A stretch of 64,000 bases of DNA from Virgibacillus chiguensis (GTDB lineage Bacteria > Bacillota > Bacilli > Bacillales > Amphibacillaceae): NCBI RefSeq assembly GCF_900129865.1, contig NZ_FQXD01000011.1, positions 79,642 through 143,641 on the forward strand, written 5' to 3'. The notes under the pieces were generated by a model. That model was given only the letters and a program-made list of their open reading frames with translations. It was not told where the DNA came from and made no database searches. This document shows positions 46,263-56,016 of this stretch, piece after piece. A program made the translations under genes and the position numbers. Every line of letters starts with the position of its first letter. Positions within the stretch are counted from its first letter, which is position 1.

Positions 46263-47948
46263 ATGGGAGAAACGAAAACTTGGTTTCAGCACTATCCACC
46301 TGAAATAAAAACATCACTCCACTATGATGAAAAGCCGCTCCATCGATTTTTACTCGAAAGTGCTGAAACATTCCCTAAAAAGAAAGCGCTTCATTTTATG
46401 GGGAAGGATTTGACGTATGAAGAACTTTATAATCAAGCAACCAAAATGGCCAACTACTTACAACAACTAGGTATGGAAAAAGGAGATCGAATTGCTATCA
46501 TGCTGCCAAACTGTCCACAATCTGTTATTACGTATTATGGGGCTTTAATGGCAGGTGGTATCGTTGTACAAACAAATCCACTGTATAAAGAAAGGGAGTT
46601 GGAATATCAGCTGAAGGATTCTGGAGCGACTTTTATTGTATGTCTAGATATCTTACTCCCCCGTGTTACAAATGTAAAAAATAATACAGATATCCAACAT
46701 ACTATTGTAGCAAGCATCAAAGATTATTTGCCATTTCCTAAAAACTTAATTTATCCTTATATACAAAAGAAACAGTACAATATGGTTGTCAAAGTAGAAC
46801 AATCCGACAATATACATGTATGGGATTATATGATGGATGTCGCCCAGTCTGCTTATGAAAAGGTTGCCGTTAATCCAAAAGAAGATTTGGCTTTATTGCA
46901 GTATACCGGTGGAACAACTGGAAATCCAAAAGGAGTGATGCTTACTCACCATAATTTAGTTTCTAATGTCCAAATGTGCCAAGCCTGGATTTATAAAACG
47001 AATCCTGGTGAGGAAATCGTATTAGGAGTATTACCGTTTTTTCATGTTTATGGAATGACAGCAGTTATGAATAATGCGATTATGATGGGTGCTAAAATGA
47101 TCTTGTTACCTAAATTTGATGCAACAGAAGTATTGAAAACGATTGATAAGCATAAACCAACACTTTTCCCAGGAGCACCTACAATTTATGTGGCTTTATT
47201 AAATCATCCTAAATTAGAGCAGTATAATTTATCATCGATTGAAGCTTGTATAAGTGGTTCTGCACCATTACCTACAGAGGTTCAAGAACAATTTGAAAAG
47301 GTGACAGGTGGCAAACTTGTAGAAGGTTATGGCTTAACAGAAACATCCCCTGTTACCCATGCAAATTTTGTTTGGCACGAACGGAGAAATGGTAGTATTG
47401 GGGTGCCGTGGCCAGATACAGATGCTAAAATAATTGATGAAGAAACGATGGAAGAAGCGCCGTTCGGAGAGATTGGAGAGATTGCTGTTAAAGGTCCGCA
47501 AATTATGAAAGGATATTGGAACAACCCTGAAGAAACAGCCCAAGTACTAAAAGACGGATGGTTATTTACGGGTGATTTAGGATACCAAACAGAAGATGGC
47601 TACTTTTATGTTGTAGATCGAAAAAAAGATATGATTATTGCTGGTGGATACAATATATATCCTCGTGAAGTAGAAGAAGTGTTATATGAGCATGAAGCGA
47701 TTCAAGAAGCTGTTGTGGCTGGTATTCCCGACCCGTATCGAGGGGAAACAGTAAAAGCTTATGTAGTTTTAAAGCCAGGTTATACAATAACAGAAGACGA
47801 TCTTAATACGTATTGCCGAAAACACTTAGCAGCATTTAAAGTACCACGCATTTATGAATTTCGTGAAGAACTTCCTAAAACAGCGGTTGGTAAAATTCTA
47901 AGGAGACAACTTATTGATGAAGAAAAAGAAAATTTACAAGTAAATTGA
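46263..47948 (+). CDS. lcfA: Long-chain fatty acid-CoA ligase
   Basis: Activates fatty acids to acyl-CoA with ATP, first step of beta-oxidation. ANL-superfamily motifs: P-loop LLQYTGGTTGNPKGVML, GYGLTETSPVTHANF, TGDLGYQTEDGYFYVVDRKKDMI and the C-terminal catalytic lysine in LPKTAVGKILRRQL. The 561 residues match B. subtilis LcfA (560). GGGAGG lies before ATG 46263. It heads the fatty-acid degradation group with fadR-fadB-etfBA. Confidence 0.95.
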   Translation: MGETKTWFQHYPPEIKTSLHYDEKPLHRFLLESAETFPKKKALHFMGKDLTYEELYNQATKMANYLQQLGMEKGDRIAIMLPNCPQSVITYYGALMAGGIVVQTNPLYKERELEYQLKDSGATFIVCLDILLPRVTNVKNNTDIQHTIVASIKDYLPFPKNLIYPYIQKKQYNMVVKVEQSDNIHVWDYMMDVAQSAYEKVAVNPKEDLALLQYTGGTTGNPKGVMLTHHNLVSNVQMCQAWIYKTNPGEEIVLGVLPFFHVYGMTAVMNNAIMMGAKMILLPKFDATEVLKTIDKHKPTLFPGAPTIYVALLNHPKLEQYNLSSIEACISGSAPLPTEVQEQFEKVTGGKLVEGYGLTETSPVTHANFVWHERRNGSIGVPWPDTDAKIIDEETMEEAPFGEIGEIAVKGPQIMKGYWNNPEETAQVLKDGWLFTGDLGYQTEDGYFYVVDRKKDMIIAGGYNIYPREVEEVLYEHEAIQEAVVAGIPDPYRGETVKAYVVLKPGYTITEDDLNTYCRKHLAAFKVPRIYEFREELPKTAVGKILRRQLIDEEKENLQVN

Positions 47949-47966
47949 GCTCTCTGGCTCTTTTTT
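47947..47966 (+). terminator. Weak terminator after lcfA
   Basis: GAGC, six bases, GCTC, then six T residues, overlapping the lcfA stop codon. The 4-bp stem is short, so some readthrough into fadR is likely. Confidence 0.45.
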
Positions 47967-47991
47967 ATCTAGCTTTGTACAAGCAATGGCA

Positions 47992-48020
47992 TTGACAGTT
48001 CTCTTAGAAAGAGATACAAT
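47992..48020 (+). promoter_or_regulatory. Promoter of fadR-fadB-etfBA
   Basis: Perfect TTGACA, a 17-base spacer and TACAAT. The -10 lies inside the left arm of the FadR palindrome, so repressor binding would block it. Confidence 0.8.
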
Positions 48021-48050
48021 AATGAATGAACAATCATTCATTATTGTATC
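48013..48050 (+). promoter_or_regulatory. FadR operator
   Basis: A 38-base perfect inverted repeat with 17-base arms and centre ACAA. Its core TGAATGAACAATCATTCA (48023-48040) fits the B. subtilis FadR consensus TGAATGAnTAnTCATTCA except for central positions. It overlaps the -10 and ends 17 bases before fadR, indicating autorepression relieved by long-chain acyl-CoA. Confidence 0.9.
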
Positions 48051-48067
48051 GAATTTAGGAGAGAATC

Positions 48068-48652
48068 ATGAAGAAAAATAAACCGAAATACAATCAAATT
48101 ATCGAGGCGGCAGTAAAGGTTATCGCAGAGAATGGTTACCATGCCTCTCAAGTATCTAAAATTGCCAAACAGGCAGGAGTAGCAGATGGAACGATTTATC
48201 TGTACTTTAAAAACAAAGAAGATATATTAATCTCTGTATTTGAAGAAAAAATGGGGCAATTTATTACGCATATTACAGATGCCATTCAGAAGAAGGAAAA
48301 CGCAAATGAAAAGCTTTACGAACTAATTAAGCTACATTTTCGCCAGTTAAGTGAAGATCACCATTTAGCTATTGTTACGCAGTTGGAGTTGAGGCAATCG
48401 AATCCTTCCTTGCGTTTACAAATCAATAATGTGTTAAAACCTTATTTAAATGTCATCGATACCGTTATTACAGAAGGGATGGAAGAAAAAGTTTTTCGAA
48501 AAAATTTGAATTTACGACTTGTTCGTCAGATGATTTTTGGTACACTAGATGAAACGGTTACAAATTGGGTAATGAAAGATAGAAAGTACAATCTTGTTGA
48601 TTTAGCAACGGAAGTTCATACATTATTAACAGAAGGACTTCAATCAAAGTAG
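48068..48652 (+). CDS. fadR: Fatty-acid degradation repressor FadR (TetR family)
   Basis: TetR-type repressor of beta-oxidation genes, released from DNA by long-chain acyl-CoA. N-terminal helix-turn-helix IIEAAVKVIAENGYHASQVSKIAKQAGVADGTIYLYF region (residues 10-46), then an all-helical ligand domain with VTQLELRQSNPSLR. The 194 residues equal B. subtilis FadR (YsiA). AGGAGAG precedes ATG 48068. The matching operator lies directly upstream. Confidence 0.95.
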   Translation: MKKNKPKYNQIIEAAVKVIAENGYHASQVSKIAKQAGVADGTIYLYFKNKEDILISVFEEKMGQFITHITDAIQKKENANEKLYELIKLHFRQLSEDHHLAIVTQLELRQSNPSLRLQINNVLKPYLNVIDTVITEGMEEKVFRKNLNLRLVRQMIFGTLDETVTNWVMKDRKYNLVDLATEVHTLLTEGLQSK

Positions 48653-48681
48653 TAGATCAATAAAACAAAGGGGGATGAAGT

Positions 48682-49458
48682 TTGACGAACACACTATTTT
48701 TGGAAGCGAATCATTCTATTGCTTATGTAACGATCCAAAGTCCGCCAGCAAACGCTCTATCTAGTATTCTATTAAAGGATTTGGAAGCAGTGTTGAATAA
48801 GATAGAGGGAGACCCAAGTATAAAGGCGATTGTTTTAAAAGGAGAAGGGAAGTTCTTTTCAGCAGGAGCAGACATAAAAGAATTTACAGCTTTGCAGCAA
48901 GCATCTGACTATGAATCTATGGCGAAAAGAGGGCAAGATTTGTTTGCTCGCATGGAAACGTTCCACATTCCGATTATTGCATCTATTCATGGCGCTGCTC
49001 TAGGCGGAGGACTGGAGCTTGCTATGGCTTGCCATATGAGAATTGTAACGAAGGAGGCAAAACTTGGTTTACCTGAAATAACATTAGGTATTATACCAGG
49101 TTTTGCTGGTACACAACGTTTGCCGCACTTTGTTGGTTCGGCTAAAGCGTATGAAATGATATTGACTGGAGAGCCAATCAATGGGGAAGAAGCATATTCT
49201 TATGGCTTGGCAAATAAAGTAGTGGAAGCAGACGCTTTGGACGAAGAAGTAAAGCAGTTAGCTGGAAAAATAGTTTCTAAGAGCAAGTTAACTATTCAGC
49301 AAATCATGCGTTTAATACCTTATGCAAAGACTAGTTTATTTGCAGAAGGAGTATCAGAAGAAGCAAAAGCATTTGGCGAAATTTTTGGATCTGAGGATGC
49401 GAAAGAAGGCGTGCAAGCTTTCATTGAAAAACGGAAACCGAACTTCCAGGATAACTAA
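48682..49458 (+). CDS. fadB: Enoyl-CoA hydratase
   Basis: Hydrates trans-2-enoyl-CoA in beta-oxidation. Crotonase-fold motifs: GEGKFFSAGADIKEF forms the first oxyanion NH; HGAALGGGLELAMACHMRI the second; and LGLPEITLGIIPGFAGTQRLP carries the catalytic glutamate. Length 258 as B. subtilis FadB (YsiB). AAAGGGGGATGA selects TTG 48682. Third in the lcfA-fadR-fadB-etfB-etfA order. Confidence 0.93.
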   Translation: MTNTLFLEANHSIAYVTIQSPPANALSSILLKDLEAVLNKIEGDPSIKAIVLKGEGKFFSAGADIKEFTALQQASDYESMAKRGQDLFARMETFHIPIIASIHGAALGGGLELAMACHMRIVTKEAKLGLPEITLGIIPGFAGTQRLPHFVGSAKAYEMILTGEPINGEEAYSYGLANKVVEADALDEEVKQLAGKIVSKSKLTIQQIMRLIPYAKTSLFAEGVSEEAKAFGEIFGSEDAKEGVQAFIEKRKPNFQDN

Positions 49459-49477
49459 ACAAAAAGGAGGAGCAATG

Positions 49478-50251
49478 ATGGAAATTTATGTGTTACTCAA
49501 GAAAACATTTGATACAGAAGAAAAAATTAACGTATCAAACGGGCAAATTGAAGATGAAGGTGCTGAATTTATTATTAATCCATACGACGAGTATGCCGTC
49601 GAGGAAGCCATTAAACAACGGGATGAGCATGGAGGTGAAGTCACCGTTATAACAATTGGAGATGAAGGTTCAGAAAAACAATTACGCACTGCTTTAGCAA
49701 TGGGGGCAGATAAAGCAGTGTTAATAAATACAGAAGATGATGTAGAAGATGGTGATCAATATACAACAGCAAAAATTTTGGAAGCGTTTTTTGAGGATAA
49801 AGAACCGGACTTAATCCTTGCTGGGAATGTAGCGATTGATGAAGCAAGTGGGCAAGTAGGTCCGCGGCTTGCAGATGCACTAGGTATCCCATATGTGACA
49901 ACGATTACAGACTTAAAGGTTAGTGGAGATACAGCTACCGTGGAAAAAGATGTGGAAGGAGATGTGGAAATAGTAGAAACAACTTTGCCACTATTGGTGA
50001 CCTGCCAACAAGGGCTAAACGAACCAAGATATCCTTCACTTCCAGGAATAATGAAAGCAAAAAAGAAACCATTAGAAGAACTGGAAATAGACGATTTAGA
50101 CTTAGATGAAGATGACGTAGAAGCGAAAACGAAAACAGTAGATATCTTCTTACCGCCGGAGAAGGAAGCTGGCAAGGTACTAAAAGGTGAACCGCAAGAG
50201 CAAGTAAAAGAACTTGTTACATTATTGAAAACGGAAGCGAAAGTACTGTAA
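49478..50251 (+). CDS. etfB: Electron transfer flavoprotein beta subunit
   Basis: With EtfA takes electrons from acyl-CoA dehydrogenases. The 257 residues begin MEIYVLLKKTFDTEEKI and contain the ETF-beta signature region VEIVETTLPLLVTCQQGLNEPRYPSLPGIMKAKKKP (residues about 160-195), where AMP is bound. AAGGAGGAG (49464-49472) fits ATG 49478; ATG 49475 is three bases earlier. A frame running back to 49322 inside fadB is not used. Confidence 0.95.
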   Translation: MEIYVLLKKTFDTEEKINVSNGQIEDEGAEFIINPYDEYAVEEAIKQRDEHGGEVTVITIGDEGSEKQLRTALAMGADKAVLINTEDDVEDGDQYTTAKILEAFFEDKEPDLILAGNVAIDEASGQVGPRLADALGIPYVTTITDLKVSGDTATVEKDVEGDVEIVETTLPLLVTCQQGLNEPRYPSLPGIMKAKKKPLEELEIDDLDLDEDDVEAKTKTVDIFLPPEKEAGKVLKGEPQEQVKELVTLLKTEAKVL

Positions 50252-50271
50252 TTTTAAGACAGAGAGGAGTA

Positions 50272-51264
50272 ATGAACTTGAGTGAAAAAATAGTAGTAAT
50301 TGGAGAAGTGAAAGATGGTGTATTACGAAATGTTTCTTTTGAAGCGATAGCAGCAGCAAAAAAGGTTCACGCTGATGGTGAAGTAGTTGGTGTAGTATGC
50401 GGTAATGGTGAACTGTCCTCATTAGGAGAAGAAATGATTCATTATGGAGCAGACCGCGTAATAACAGTTACACACGAAAACTTACAAAATTACACCTCTG
50501 AAGGCTATTGTCAAGCAGTAATGGCTGTTGTTGAGGAAGAAGCCCCACAAGTAATTGTGATGGGGCATACATCCGTAGGAAAGGACCTTACGCCAAAGTT
50601 AGCAAGTAAGCTAAATACTGGGCTCATTTCAGATGCAGTAGACATTGAAATAGCTGATGATCAAGTTCAATTTGTCCGTCCTATCTATTCTGGGAAAGCA
50701 TTTGAGAAGAAAGTTATTACGGATGGTTTAACATTTTTTACTATCCGTCCTAATAATATTGCAGCCTTAGATAAAGATACATCCAGATCGGGAGATGTAA
50801 CTGATAAAGCAGTTGAAATTGCTGATATTCGCACGGTTATTAAAGATGTAATAAGAAAAGCTTCTGAGGGTGTTGATTTATCTGAAGCAAATGTAATTGT
50901 AGCTGGTGGTCGCGGTGTGAAAAGTGAAGAAGGATTCAAACCTCTTTATGAATTAGCCGAAGTATTAGGTGGTGCAGTAGGAGCTTCACGAGGTGCTTGT
51001 GATGCGGAATATTGTGATTACTCCTTGCAAATTGGGCAAACAGGGAAGGTTGTCACGCCAGATTTATACATTGCAGTTGGTATCTCTGGTGCCATTCAAC
51101 ATTTGGCAGGTATGTCAAATTCCAAAGTAATTGTAGCTATTAATAAAGACCCAGAAGCGACCATCTTTAATATAGCAGACTACGGTATTGTTGGAGATTT
51201 GTTTGACATTATTCCACTTTTGATTGAGGAAGTGAAGAAAGCAAAAGTAGGAACAGGGGCTTAG
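50272..51264 (+). CDS. etfA: Electron transfer flavoprotein alpha subunit
   Basis: FAD-binding partner of EtfB. The N-terminal domain starts KIVVIGEVKDGVLRNVSFEA; the C-terminal FAD domain has the signature VIVAGGRGVKSEEGFKPL, then GAVGASRGACDAEYCDYSLQIGQTGKVVTPDLYIAVGISGAIQHLAGM. Length 330 fits. GAGGAG suits ATG 50272 or, two codons later, TTG 50278. It is the last gene of the fad-etf operon. Confidence 0.95.
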   Translation: MNLSEKIVVIGEVKDGVLRNVSFEAIAAAKKVHADGEVVGVVCGNGELSSLGEEMIHYGADRVITVTHENLQNYTSEGYCQAVMAVVEEEAPQVIVMGHTSVGKDLTPKLASKLNTGLISDAVDIEIADDQVQFVRPIYSGKAFEKKVITDGLTFFTIRPNNIAALDKDTSRSGDVTDKAVEIADIRTVIKDVIRKASEGVDLSEANVIVAGGRGVKSEEGFKPLYELAEVLGGAVGASRGACDAEYCDYSLQIGQTGKVVTPDLYIAVGISGAIQHLAGMSNSKVIVAINKDPEATIFNIADYGIVGDLFDIIPLLIEEVKKAKVGTGA

Positions 51265-51305
51265 AAGAAAAAGGTGTTAACGATACTAAAATAAGGATAG
51301 CCAAT

Positions 51306-51463
51306 GCTCCGGAAACTCTCTCTATAGAAGTCAAAGAACTGATCGCTTTCCACATGCTGTGGCAAAGCAAACACATCTTTTTCTGAAAATATAGTTCATT
51401 TTTCTCCGTAGGGCCTTGCCGTTGGGTCCAACTTTTAAGAGGGGGAGAGATTTTCGGAGCAAT
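51306..51463. repeat. Palindromic intergenic element after etfA
   Basis: The left end TGCTCCGGAAACTCTCTC and the right end GAGAGATTTTCGGAGCA are imperfect inverted complements enclosing about 125 bases. It lies alone between etfA and trxA. It may be a short MITE-type element or a structured RNA; it is unrelated to families A, C and D. Confidence 0.55.
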
Positions 51464-51626
51464 CATTAGGTATGTGTACATAGAAAGGAAACATATGAAT
51501 TGATTTTTAGGCTTTAGAAATGATATAAACAATGCATAAGCAAATAATTAGGATGCTTATTTAAACGATGATATACTCAACGTAATAAGCGGGAAAGCTT
51601 TATCTAAGTCAAGGAGGAATGAAAGA

Positions 51627-51941
51627 ATGGCAATTATCAATGCTACTGATCAGACGTTTGCCAAAGAGACTGCAGAAGGTTTAGTGCTAGCAGACTTTTG
51701 GGCGCCATGGTGTGGACCATGTAAAATGATTGCACCAGTATTGGAAGAAATTGATGGTGAAATGTCTGAAAAAGTTCAGATTGTAAAATTAGATGTTGAC
51801 GAAAACCAAGAAACAGCAGGTAAATTTGGTGTGATGAGTATTCCAACATTGTTGTTATTTAAAGATGGTCAAGTCGTTGACCAAGTAATCGGTTTTCAGC
51901 CAAAAGAAGCATTAGTTGATTTAATTAACAAACATGCTTAA
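51627..51941 (+). CDS. trxA: Thioredoxin
   Basis: Cytosolic disulfide reductase of 104 residues with the redox motif WCGPCK (in [22 protein letters not shown]), the cis-proline in [10 protein letters not shown], and the expected length. AAGGAGG precedes ATG 51627. Monocistronic and followed by a terminator. In B. subtilis trxA expression responds to stress; no specific control site was identified here. Confidence 0.96.
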   Translation: MAIINATDQTFAKETAEGLVLADFWAPWCGPCKMIAPVLEEIDGEMSEKVQIVKLDVDENQETAGKFGVMSIPTLLLFKDGQVVDQVIGFQPKEALVDLINKHA

Positions 51942-51976
51942 CAAATGGTATACTATTCTTTAGAATAGAAGATGAA

Positions 51977-52014
51977 GAATCCCTTGTTGCTAAATAGTGA
52001 CAAGGGATTTTCTA
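51977..52014 (+). terminator. Terminator after trxA
   Basis: AATCCCTTGT pairs with ACAAGGGATT around a 12-base loop, followed by TTCT. Confidence 0.8.
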
Positions 52015-52058
52015 GAGTCTTACATGGTAGAACATGTCTATTAAAGGAATGAATGTAG

Positions 52059-53849
52059 ATGAACCAAAGTATAAAAGATAAACTAGCGGTTTTACCAGCA
52101 AAGCCAGGCTGTTATTTGATGAAGGATAAATATGAAAGCGTCATTTATGTTGGAAAGTCAAAAGTATTAAAGAATCGGGTGCGTTCTTACTTTACTGGAG
52201 CACATGACCGAAAAACGCAACGTTTAGTGCAAGAGATTGAAAGTTTTGAGTATATTGTAACTTCTTCCGAGATAGAAGCACTTATTTTAGAAATGAATTT
52301 AATTAAAAAATATGATCCTAAATATAATGTTATGCTCAAAGACGATAAGTCTTACCCTTACTTAAAAATTACTTCTGAACGCCATCCAAGGTTGCTAATT
52401 ACGAGGAAAATAAAGAAAGACAAAGGCAAATACTTTGGTCCTTATCCCAATGTTATCGCGGCGAGAGAAACAAAAAAATTATTGGATCGACTTTACCCTC
52501 TTAGAAAATGTAATAACCTTCCTGGGCGCCCTTGCTTGTACTATCATATGGGTCAATGTTACGCCTGTAGTAACAATCCGCCGACAAAAGAAGAATATGC
52601 AGCAATTGTCCAAAATGTATCATCTTTTTTACATGGTGGATATAAAGCAATAAAAAAAGACTTAACGAAGAAAATGCAGCAAGCGAGTGAAGCGTTGAAT
52701 TTTGAAAGAGCGAAGGAATTAAGAGATCAAATTTATCACATTGAATCTGTCATGGAACAACAGAAAATGACGTTAAACGACCAGGCAGATAGGGATATTT
52801 TTGCATATAGTTATGATAAAGGATGGATGTGCATCCAAGTATTTTTTATTCGTCAAGGGAAGTTGATTGAACGAGATATAGCTGTTTTTCCTTTTTTCGA
52901 TGAAGCTGAAGAAACATTTATTAGTTATGTTGGCCGTTTTTACCTCCATCAAAACCATCCGAAGCCAAAACAAATTCTTGTTCCTCTTGGTACCAATACA
53001 GAACTATTGAAAGATTTACTTGAGGTAGATGTGCATACGCCATACCGTGGAAGAAAAAAAGAATTGGTGAAGCTAGCGGAAGAAAATGCACGAATTTCGT
53101 TAAATGAGAAATTCTCTATTATGGAGCGAGACGAAGAAAGAACTATTGTAGCTGTAGAACGCTTAGGAGAAATTCTAAATATTGAAACACCGCATCGAAT
53201 AGAAGCATTTGATAATTCCAACATTCAAGGGACTGATCCAGTTTCTGCGATGGTTGTTTTTATAGACGGTAAGCCAGCTAAGAATGAGTATCGTAAATAC
53301 AAAATCCGCAATGTTGATCGACCGGATGATTATGAAACAATGAGAGAAGTTATTAGAAGGCGTTACACGAGAGTTTTAAGAGATAAACTTCCATTACCAG
53401 GTTTAATTATTGTAGATGGTGGAAAAGGTCAAATGAGTGCCGCATTGGATGTGCTAGAAAATGAGTTAGGGCTAGACATTCCTTTATGTGGTTTAGCAAA
53501 AGATGATCGTCATAAAACAAGTGAACTTTTATATGGATTTCCACCTCAAATTATAGATTTAGATCGCAAATCGAATGAATTTTATCTTGTCCAAAGGGTG
53601 CAGGAAGAAGTGCATCGTTTTGCCATTACGTTTCATCGTCAATTACGTGGGAAAAACGTTGTACAATCTGAATTAGATAATATTTCAGGTATTGGTCAAA
53701 AAAGAAGAAGATTGTTGCTAACACATTTTAAAACAATCACGGAAATAAAACAAGCTAGTATGGACGACCTGATAAGATTAGGTATTCCACGTGATGTCGC
53801 TGAAAATATTATTACCCATTTTCAAGCAGCTAACATAGAAAAGCAGTAG
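52059..53849 (+). CDS. uvrC: Excinuclease ABC subunit C
   Basis: Makes both incisions in nucleotide excision repair. GIY-YIG domain at the start ([29 protein letters not shown] region with the catalytic residues), UVR motif ([21 protein letters not shown], about 200-235), RNase H-like UvrC domain ([35 protein letters not shown]), and C-terminal helix-hairpin-helix ([27 protein letters not shown]). Length 596 fits. The start follows AAAGGAATGAATGTAG. Confidence 0.96.
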   Translation: MNQSIKDKLAVLPAKPGCYLMKDKYESVIYVGKSKVLKNRVRSYFTGAHDRKTQRLVQEIESFEYIVTSSEIEALILEMNLIKKYDPKYNVMLKDDKSYPYLKITSERHPRLLITRKIKKDKGKYFGPYPNVIAARETKKLLDRLYPLRKCNNLPGRPCLYYHMGQCYACSNNPPTKEEYAAIVQNVSSFLHGGYKAIKKDLTKKMQQASEALNFERAKELRDQIYHIESVMEQQKMTLNDQADRDIFAYSYDKGWMCIQVFFIRQGKLIERDIAVFPFFDEAEETFISYVGRFYLHQNHPKPKQILVPLGTNTELLKDLLEVDVHTPYRGRKKELVKLAEENARISLNEKFSIMERDEERTIVAVERLGEILNIETPHRIEAFDNSNIQGTDPVSAMVVFIDGKPAKNEYRKYKIRNVDRPDDYETMREVIRRRYTRVLRDKLPLPGLIIVDGGKGQMSAALDVLENELGLDIPLCGLAKDDRHKTSELLYGFPPQIIDLDRKSNEFYLVQRVQEEVHRFAITFHRQLRGKNVVQSELDNISGIGQKRRRLLLTHFKTITEIKQASMDDLIRLGIPRDVAENIITHFQAANIEKQ

Positions 53850-53879
53850 CGCCATGATCTGGCAATCTACTGCTTTTTT
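53842..53879 (+). terminator. Terminator overlapping the uvrC stop
   Basis: AGCAGTAG pairs with CTACTGCT, with an inner GCCA/TGGC stem, then a T tract; the left arm includes the uvrC stop codon. Confidence 0.85.
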
Positions 53880-53900
53880 ATGGTCTAGGAAATTATAAAA

Positions 53901-54080
53901 CTTGATAAACTAACTAAGTTTTTAGCCACGTCCGGCTCCAGCGCCCAGCAACTAGGCGACTTCACTCCATTGCCTTAAGCTAAGTCATCATCGGTTCGTT
54001 TCTCATCATAATTCCTAAAACTTTCGTTGATTCGTTCTACTCTCTACGTTGCTAACCGGGCGCCCCGAGCCTTTGTTCTT
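53901..54080 (+). repeat. Family A repeat, copy 4
   Basis: Shares with copies 1 and 3 GATAAACTAACTAAG, CACGTCCGGCTCCAGCGCCC, AGCAACTAGGCGACTTCACT and TTCGTTGATTCGTTC. The left AGCGCCC-AGCAAC (53940-53952) can pair with GTTGCT-AACC-GGGCGC at the right. Lacks the insert of copy 3. Same orientation as the others. Confidence 0.8.
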
Positions 54081-54114
54081 GGCGGATATTTAAGGCACTT
54101 GTCCAAAGGGGGTT

Positions 54115-54150
54115 AAAAGATCAATAATCTCGGTCGGTTCTTGATCTTTT
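54115..54150 (-). terminator. Possible terminator of yslB
   Basis: AAAAGATCAA and TTGATCTTTT flank a 16-base loop; on the minus strand the stem ends in TTTT about 90 bases after the yslB stop. Confidence 0.5.
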
Positions 54151-54236
54151 GCACCAACGAAATGTTTCTATAACAATGTTTAGTAAAAAATTTGTAGTAT
54201 CGGGGGTTAAGAGCACACTTGTTTTAATTATTTCTA

Positions 54237-54680
54237 TTAATCCACCGAAAACATGGCTTTAAACTCAACTTGATGAATTCTTTTATTAATCGTTTCTACG
54301 CACTCGCAATCTCTGTTTTCAATTATATGTAGAGCTTCTGCTAAAAAACCAGCTTCTAGACGAAAATCGGTAGAAAATGAAGCTTGTAATCGTGACGCAA
54401 CTGCATCAGACATCAATTGAAAGGTCATTGATTTGCGTTTATCTTTTACAACTTCTAATCGCCCGAAGCCTAAAAGTGTAAAAATATGTATGACATCATC
54501 TACGGTTTGTATATCAAACTTTCTGGCAAGTTTTCTCCCCATGAAATATAACAGGGTTGGAGATTCTTCACCTAGTAATTCTGGTAAACTAACATATCGT
54601 AAAATATCAAAGCCGACACCTTCTGTATGTAATGCTTCTAAATCGTGAACGGATATAACCGTTGTTTGTTGGTTTGTCAT
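54237..54680 (-). CDS. yslB: DUF2507 protein YslB
   Basis: A 147-residue soluble protein of the DUF2507 family, found between uvrC and sdhC in Bacillus. Family features are the early segment GFDILRYVSLPELLGEESPTLLYFMGRKLARKF and the later RLEAGFLAEALHIIENRDCECVETIN. Function unknown; related to V4R/heme-NO-type folds only by loose resemblance. GAGAGGATGAC precedes ATG 54680. It points away from sdhC here. Confidence 0.85.
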   Translation of the reverse strand: MTNQQTTVISVHDLEALHTEGVGFDILRYVSLPELLGEESPTLLYFMGRKLARKFDIQTVDDVIHIFTLLGFGRLEVVKDKRKSMTFQLMSDAVASRLQASFSTDFRLEAGFLAEALHIIENRDCECVETINKRIHQVEFKAMFSVD

Positions 54681-55227
54681 TCCATGTCATCCTCTCTGAA
54701 TACTCTTAAAGTAAGGGTAAATAAACATCTTCCTACAATGAACATTTTTTCTTTATAATGAATACTTTAAAAGTTAAAGTTTGCAACTCGCTCTTAATAG
54801 TGAACGACGAGTGCTATAGAGCGTACTTTTAGTTTATACTATAAAAAAGTATAAAAATTTGTAAGGTTTATAGAATAAGAAAAACTACAGCTTTCGTCAT
54901 AAAAATTGGCGACAAGCCAAGTTTTTCTAATACATTTTCCTTTTGTAGTAGTACTTTATAAATTACATTCCAAATTTTAAAGACCATCATTTACGTTGAT
55001 TTCACTACTATATGTATGTAGCTTGTTATATTATCTTAAATAATTTTAGTACGTGCAAGTCACAAATCTTTGAGCTTCTACTAGTTTATCATACTTAAGA
55101 TGCTTCCTAAATGCTAGAAAATATATAAATGGGCAAGGTGTATGCATTAAAATAATTTTTTTGAAAAAGTACAAGTAATGGGAATACTTTTAACGCATGC
55201 AAAAATAGAAATAAAGGTACCGTTTTC
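54681..55227. other. Intergenic yslB-sdhC
   Basis: Holds a family C repeat (54875-54930); otherwise AT-rich with no supported gene. lysC, which lies in this neighbourhood in B. subtilis, is not present. Confidence 0.5.
54875..54930 (+). repeat. Family C repeat, well-preserved copy
   Basis: AGAAAAAC (54878-54885) and GTTTTTCT (54921-54928) are inverted ends; the interior reads ACAGCTTTCGTCATAAAAA then TTGGCGACAAGCCAA. Near-identical to 17879-17933 over most of its length. Confidence 0.75.
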
Positions 55228-55256
55228 TTGACGCTTGCAATAGTTAGAAGTACAAT
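55228..55256 (+). promoter_or_regulatory. Promoter of sdhCAB
   Basis: TTGACG, a 17-base spacer and TACAAT, leaving a leader of about 110 bases before sdhC. Confidence 0.75.
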
Positions 55257-55371
55257 AAACATGTCGCAATTGTACAATGTCAACTCGCCGTACTTCCTTT
55301 AAGAGTTGAACTTTTAAATATGTACAACACTATGAAACTAATTAATGATCAAATTAAAGGGGGGGAACACA

Positions 55372-55986
55372 TTGACAGAGCATCGTGAGTTTCTAACAAG
55401 AAGAGTGCACTCGTTATTAGGTGTAATTCCAATAGGTCTTTTTTTGGTTCAACATTTAGTGGTGAATCATTTTGCTGTTTATGGAGAAGAGAATTTTAAT
55501 AAAGCAGCCGATTTTATGCACAGTCTACCATTTAGACTCGTATTGGAATTCGGGGTTATTTTTATTCCAATTTTGTTTCATGCTATTTTAGGGGTATATA
55601 TTGTATTTGTAGCACGAAGCAACACGAAAAGATATAATTTTTTCCGTAATTGGATGTTCTTATTACAGCGAATAACGGGTATTATTACGTTTGTCTTTGT
55701 TGTTTGGCATGTGTGGGAGACAAGAATACAGTTAGGATCACAAGGAGCTGACTATAGCCTAATGGAAGGGATTCTTTCCAATCCATTTATGTTCTGGTTC
55801 TATATGATTGGTGTCCTATCTACTATTTTCCATTTTGCCAATGGATTATGGAGCTTCTGTGTGACTTGGGGTATTACACAAACACCTAAATCACAAAAAG
55901 TAGTTACATATGCAACTGTAATTGTTTTCTTAGCACTAAGTTATGTCGGTGTTAGAACAATTCTTACATTTGCTTACGGTATTTAA
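55372..55986 (+). CDS. sdhC: Succinate dehydrogenase cytochrome b558 subunit
   Basis: Membrane anchor of complex II carrying two haems. Five helices are visible, with candidate haem-ligand histidines in RRVHSLLGVIP, FLVQHLVVNHF, LFHAILGVY, FVVWHVWET and TIFHFANGLWSF, matching B. subtilis SdhC. AAAGGGGGGG selects TTG 55372 (MTEHREFLTRRVHS, 204 residues); ATG 55345 upstream lies before the binding site. First gene of sdhCAB; the complex oxidises succinate and reduces menaquinone. Confidence 0.95.
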   Translation: MTEHREFLTRRVHSLLGVIPIGLFLVQHLVVNHFAVYGEENFNKAADFMHSLPFRLVLEFGVIFIPILFHAILGVYIVFVARSNTKRYNFFRNWMFLLQRITGIITFVFVVWHVWETRIQLGSQGADYSLMEGILSNPFMFWFYMIGVLSTIFHFANGLWSFCVTWGITQTPKSQKVVTYATVIVFLALSYVGVRTILTFAYGI

Positions 55987-56016
55987 TTCAAAGGAACAGG
56001 GAGTGGGTGACAAGTT

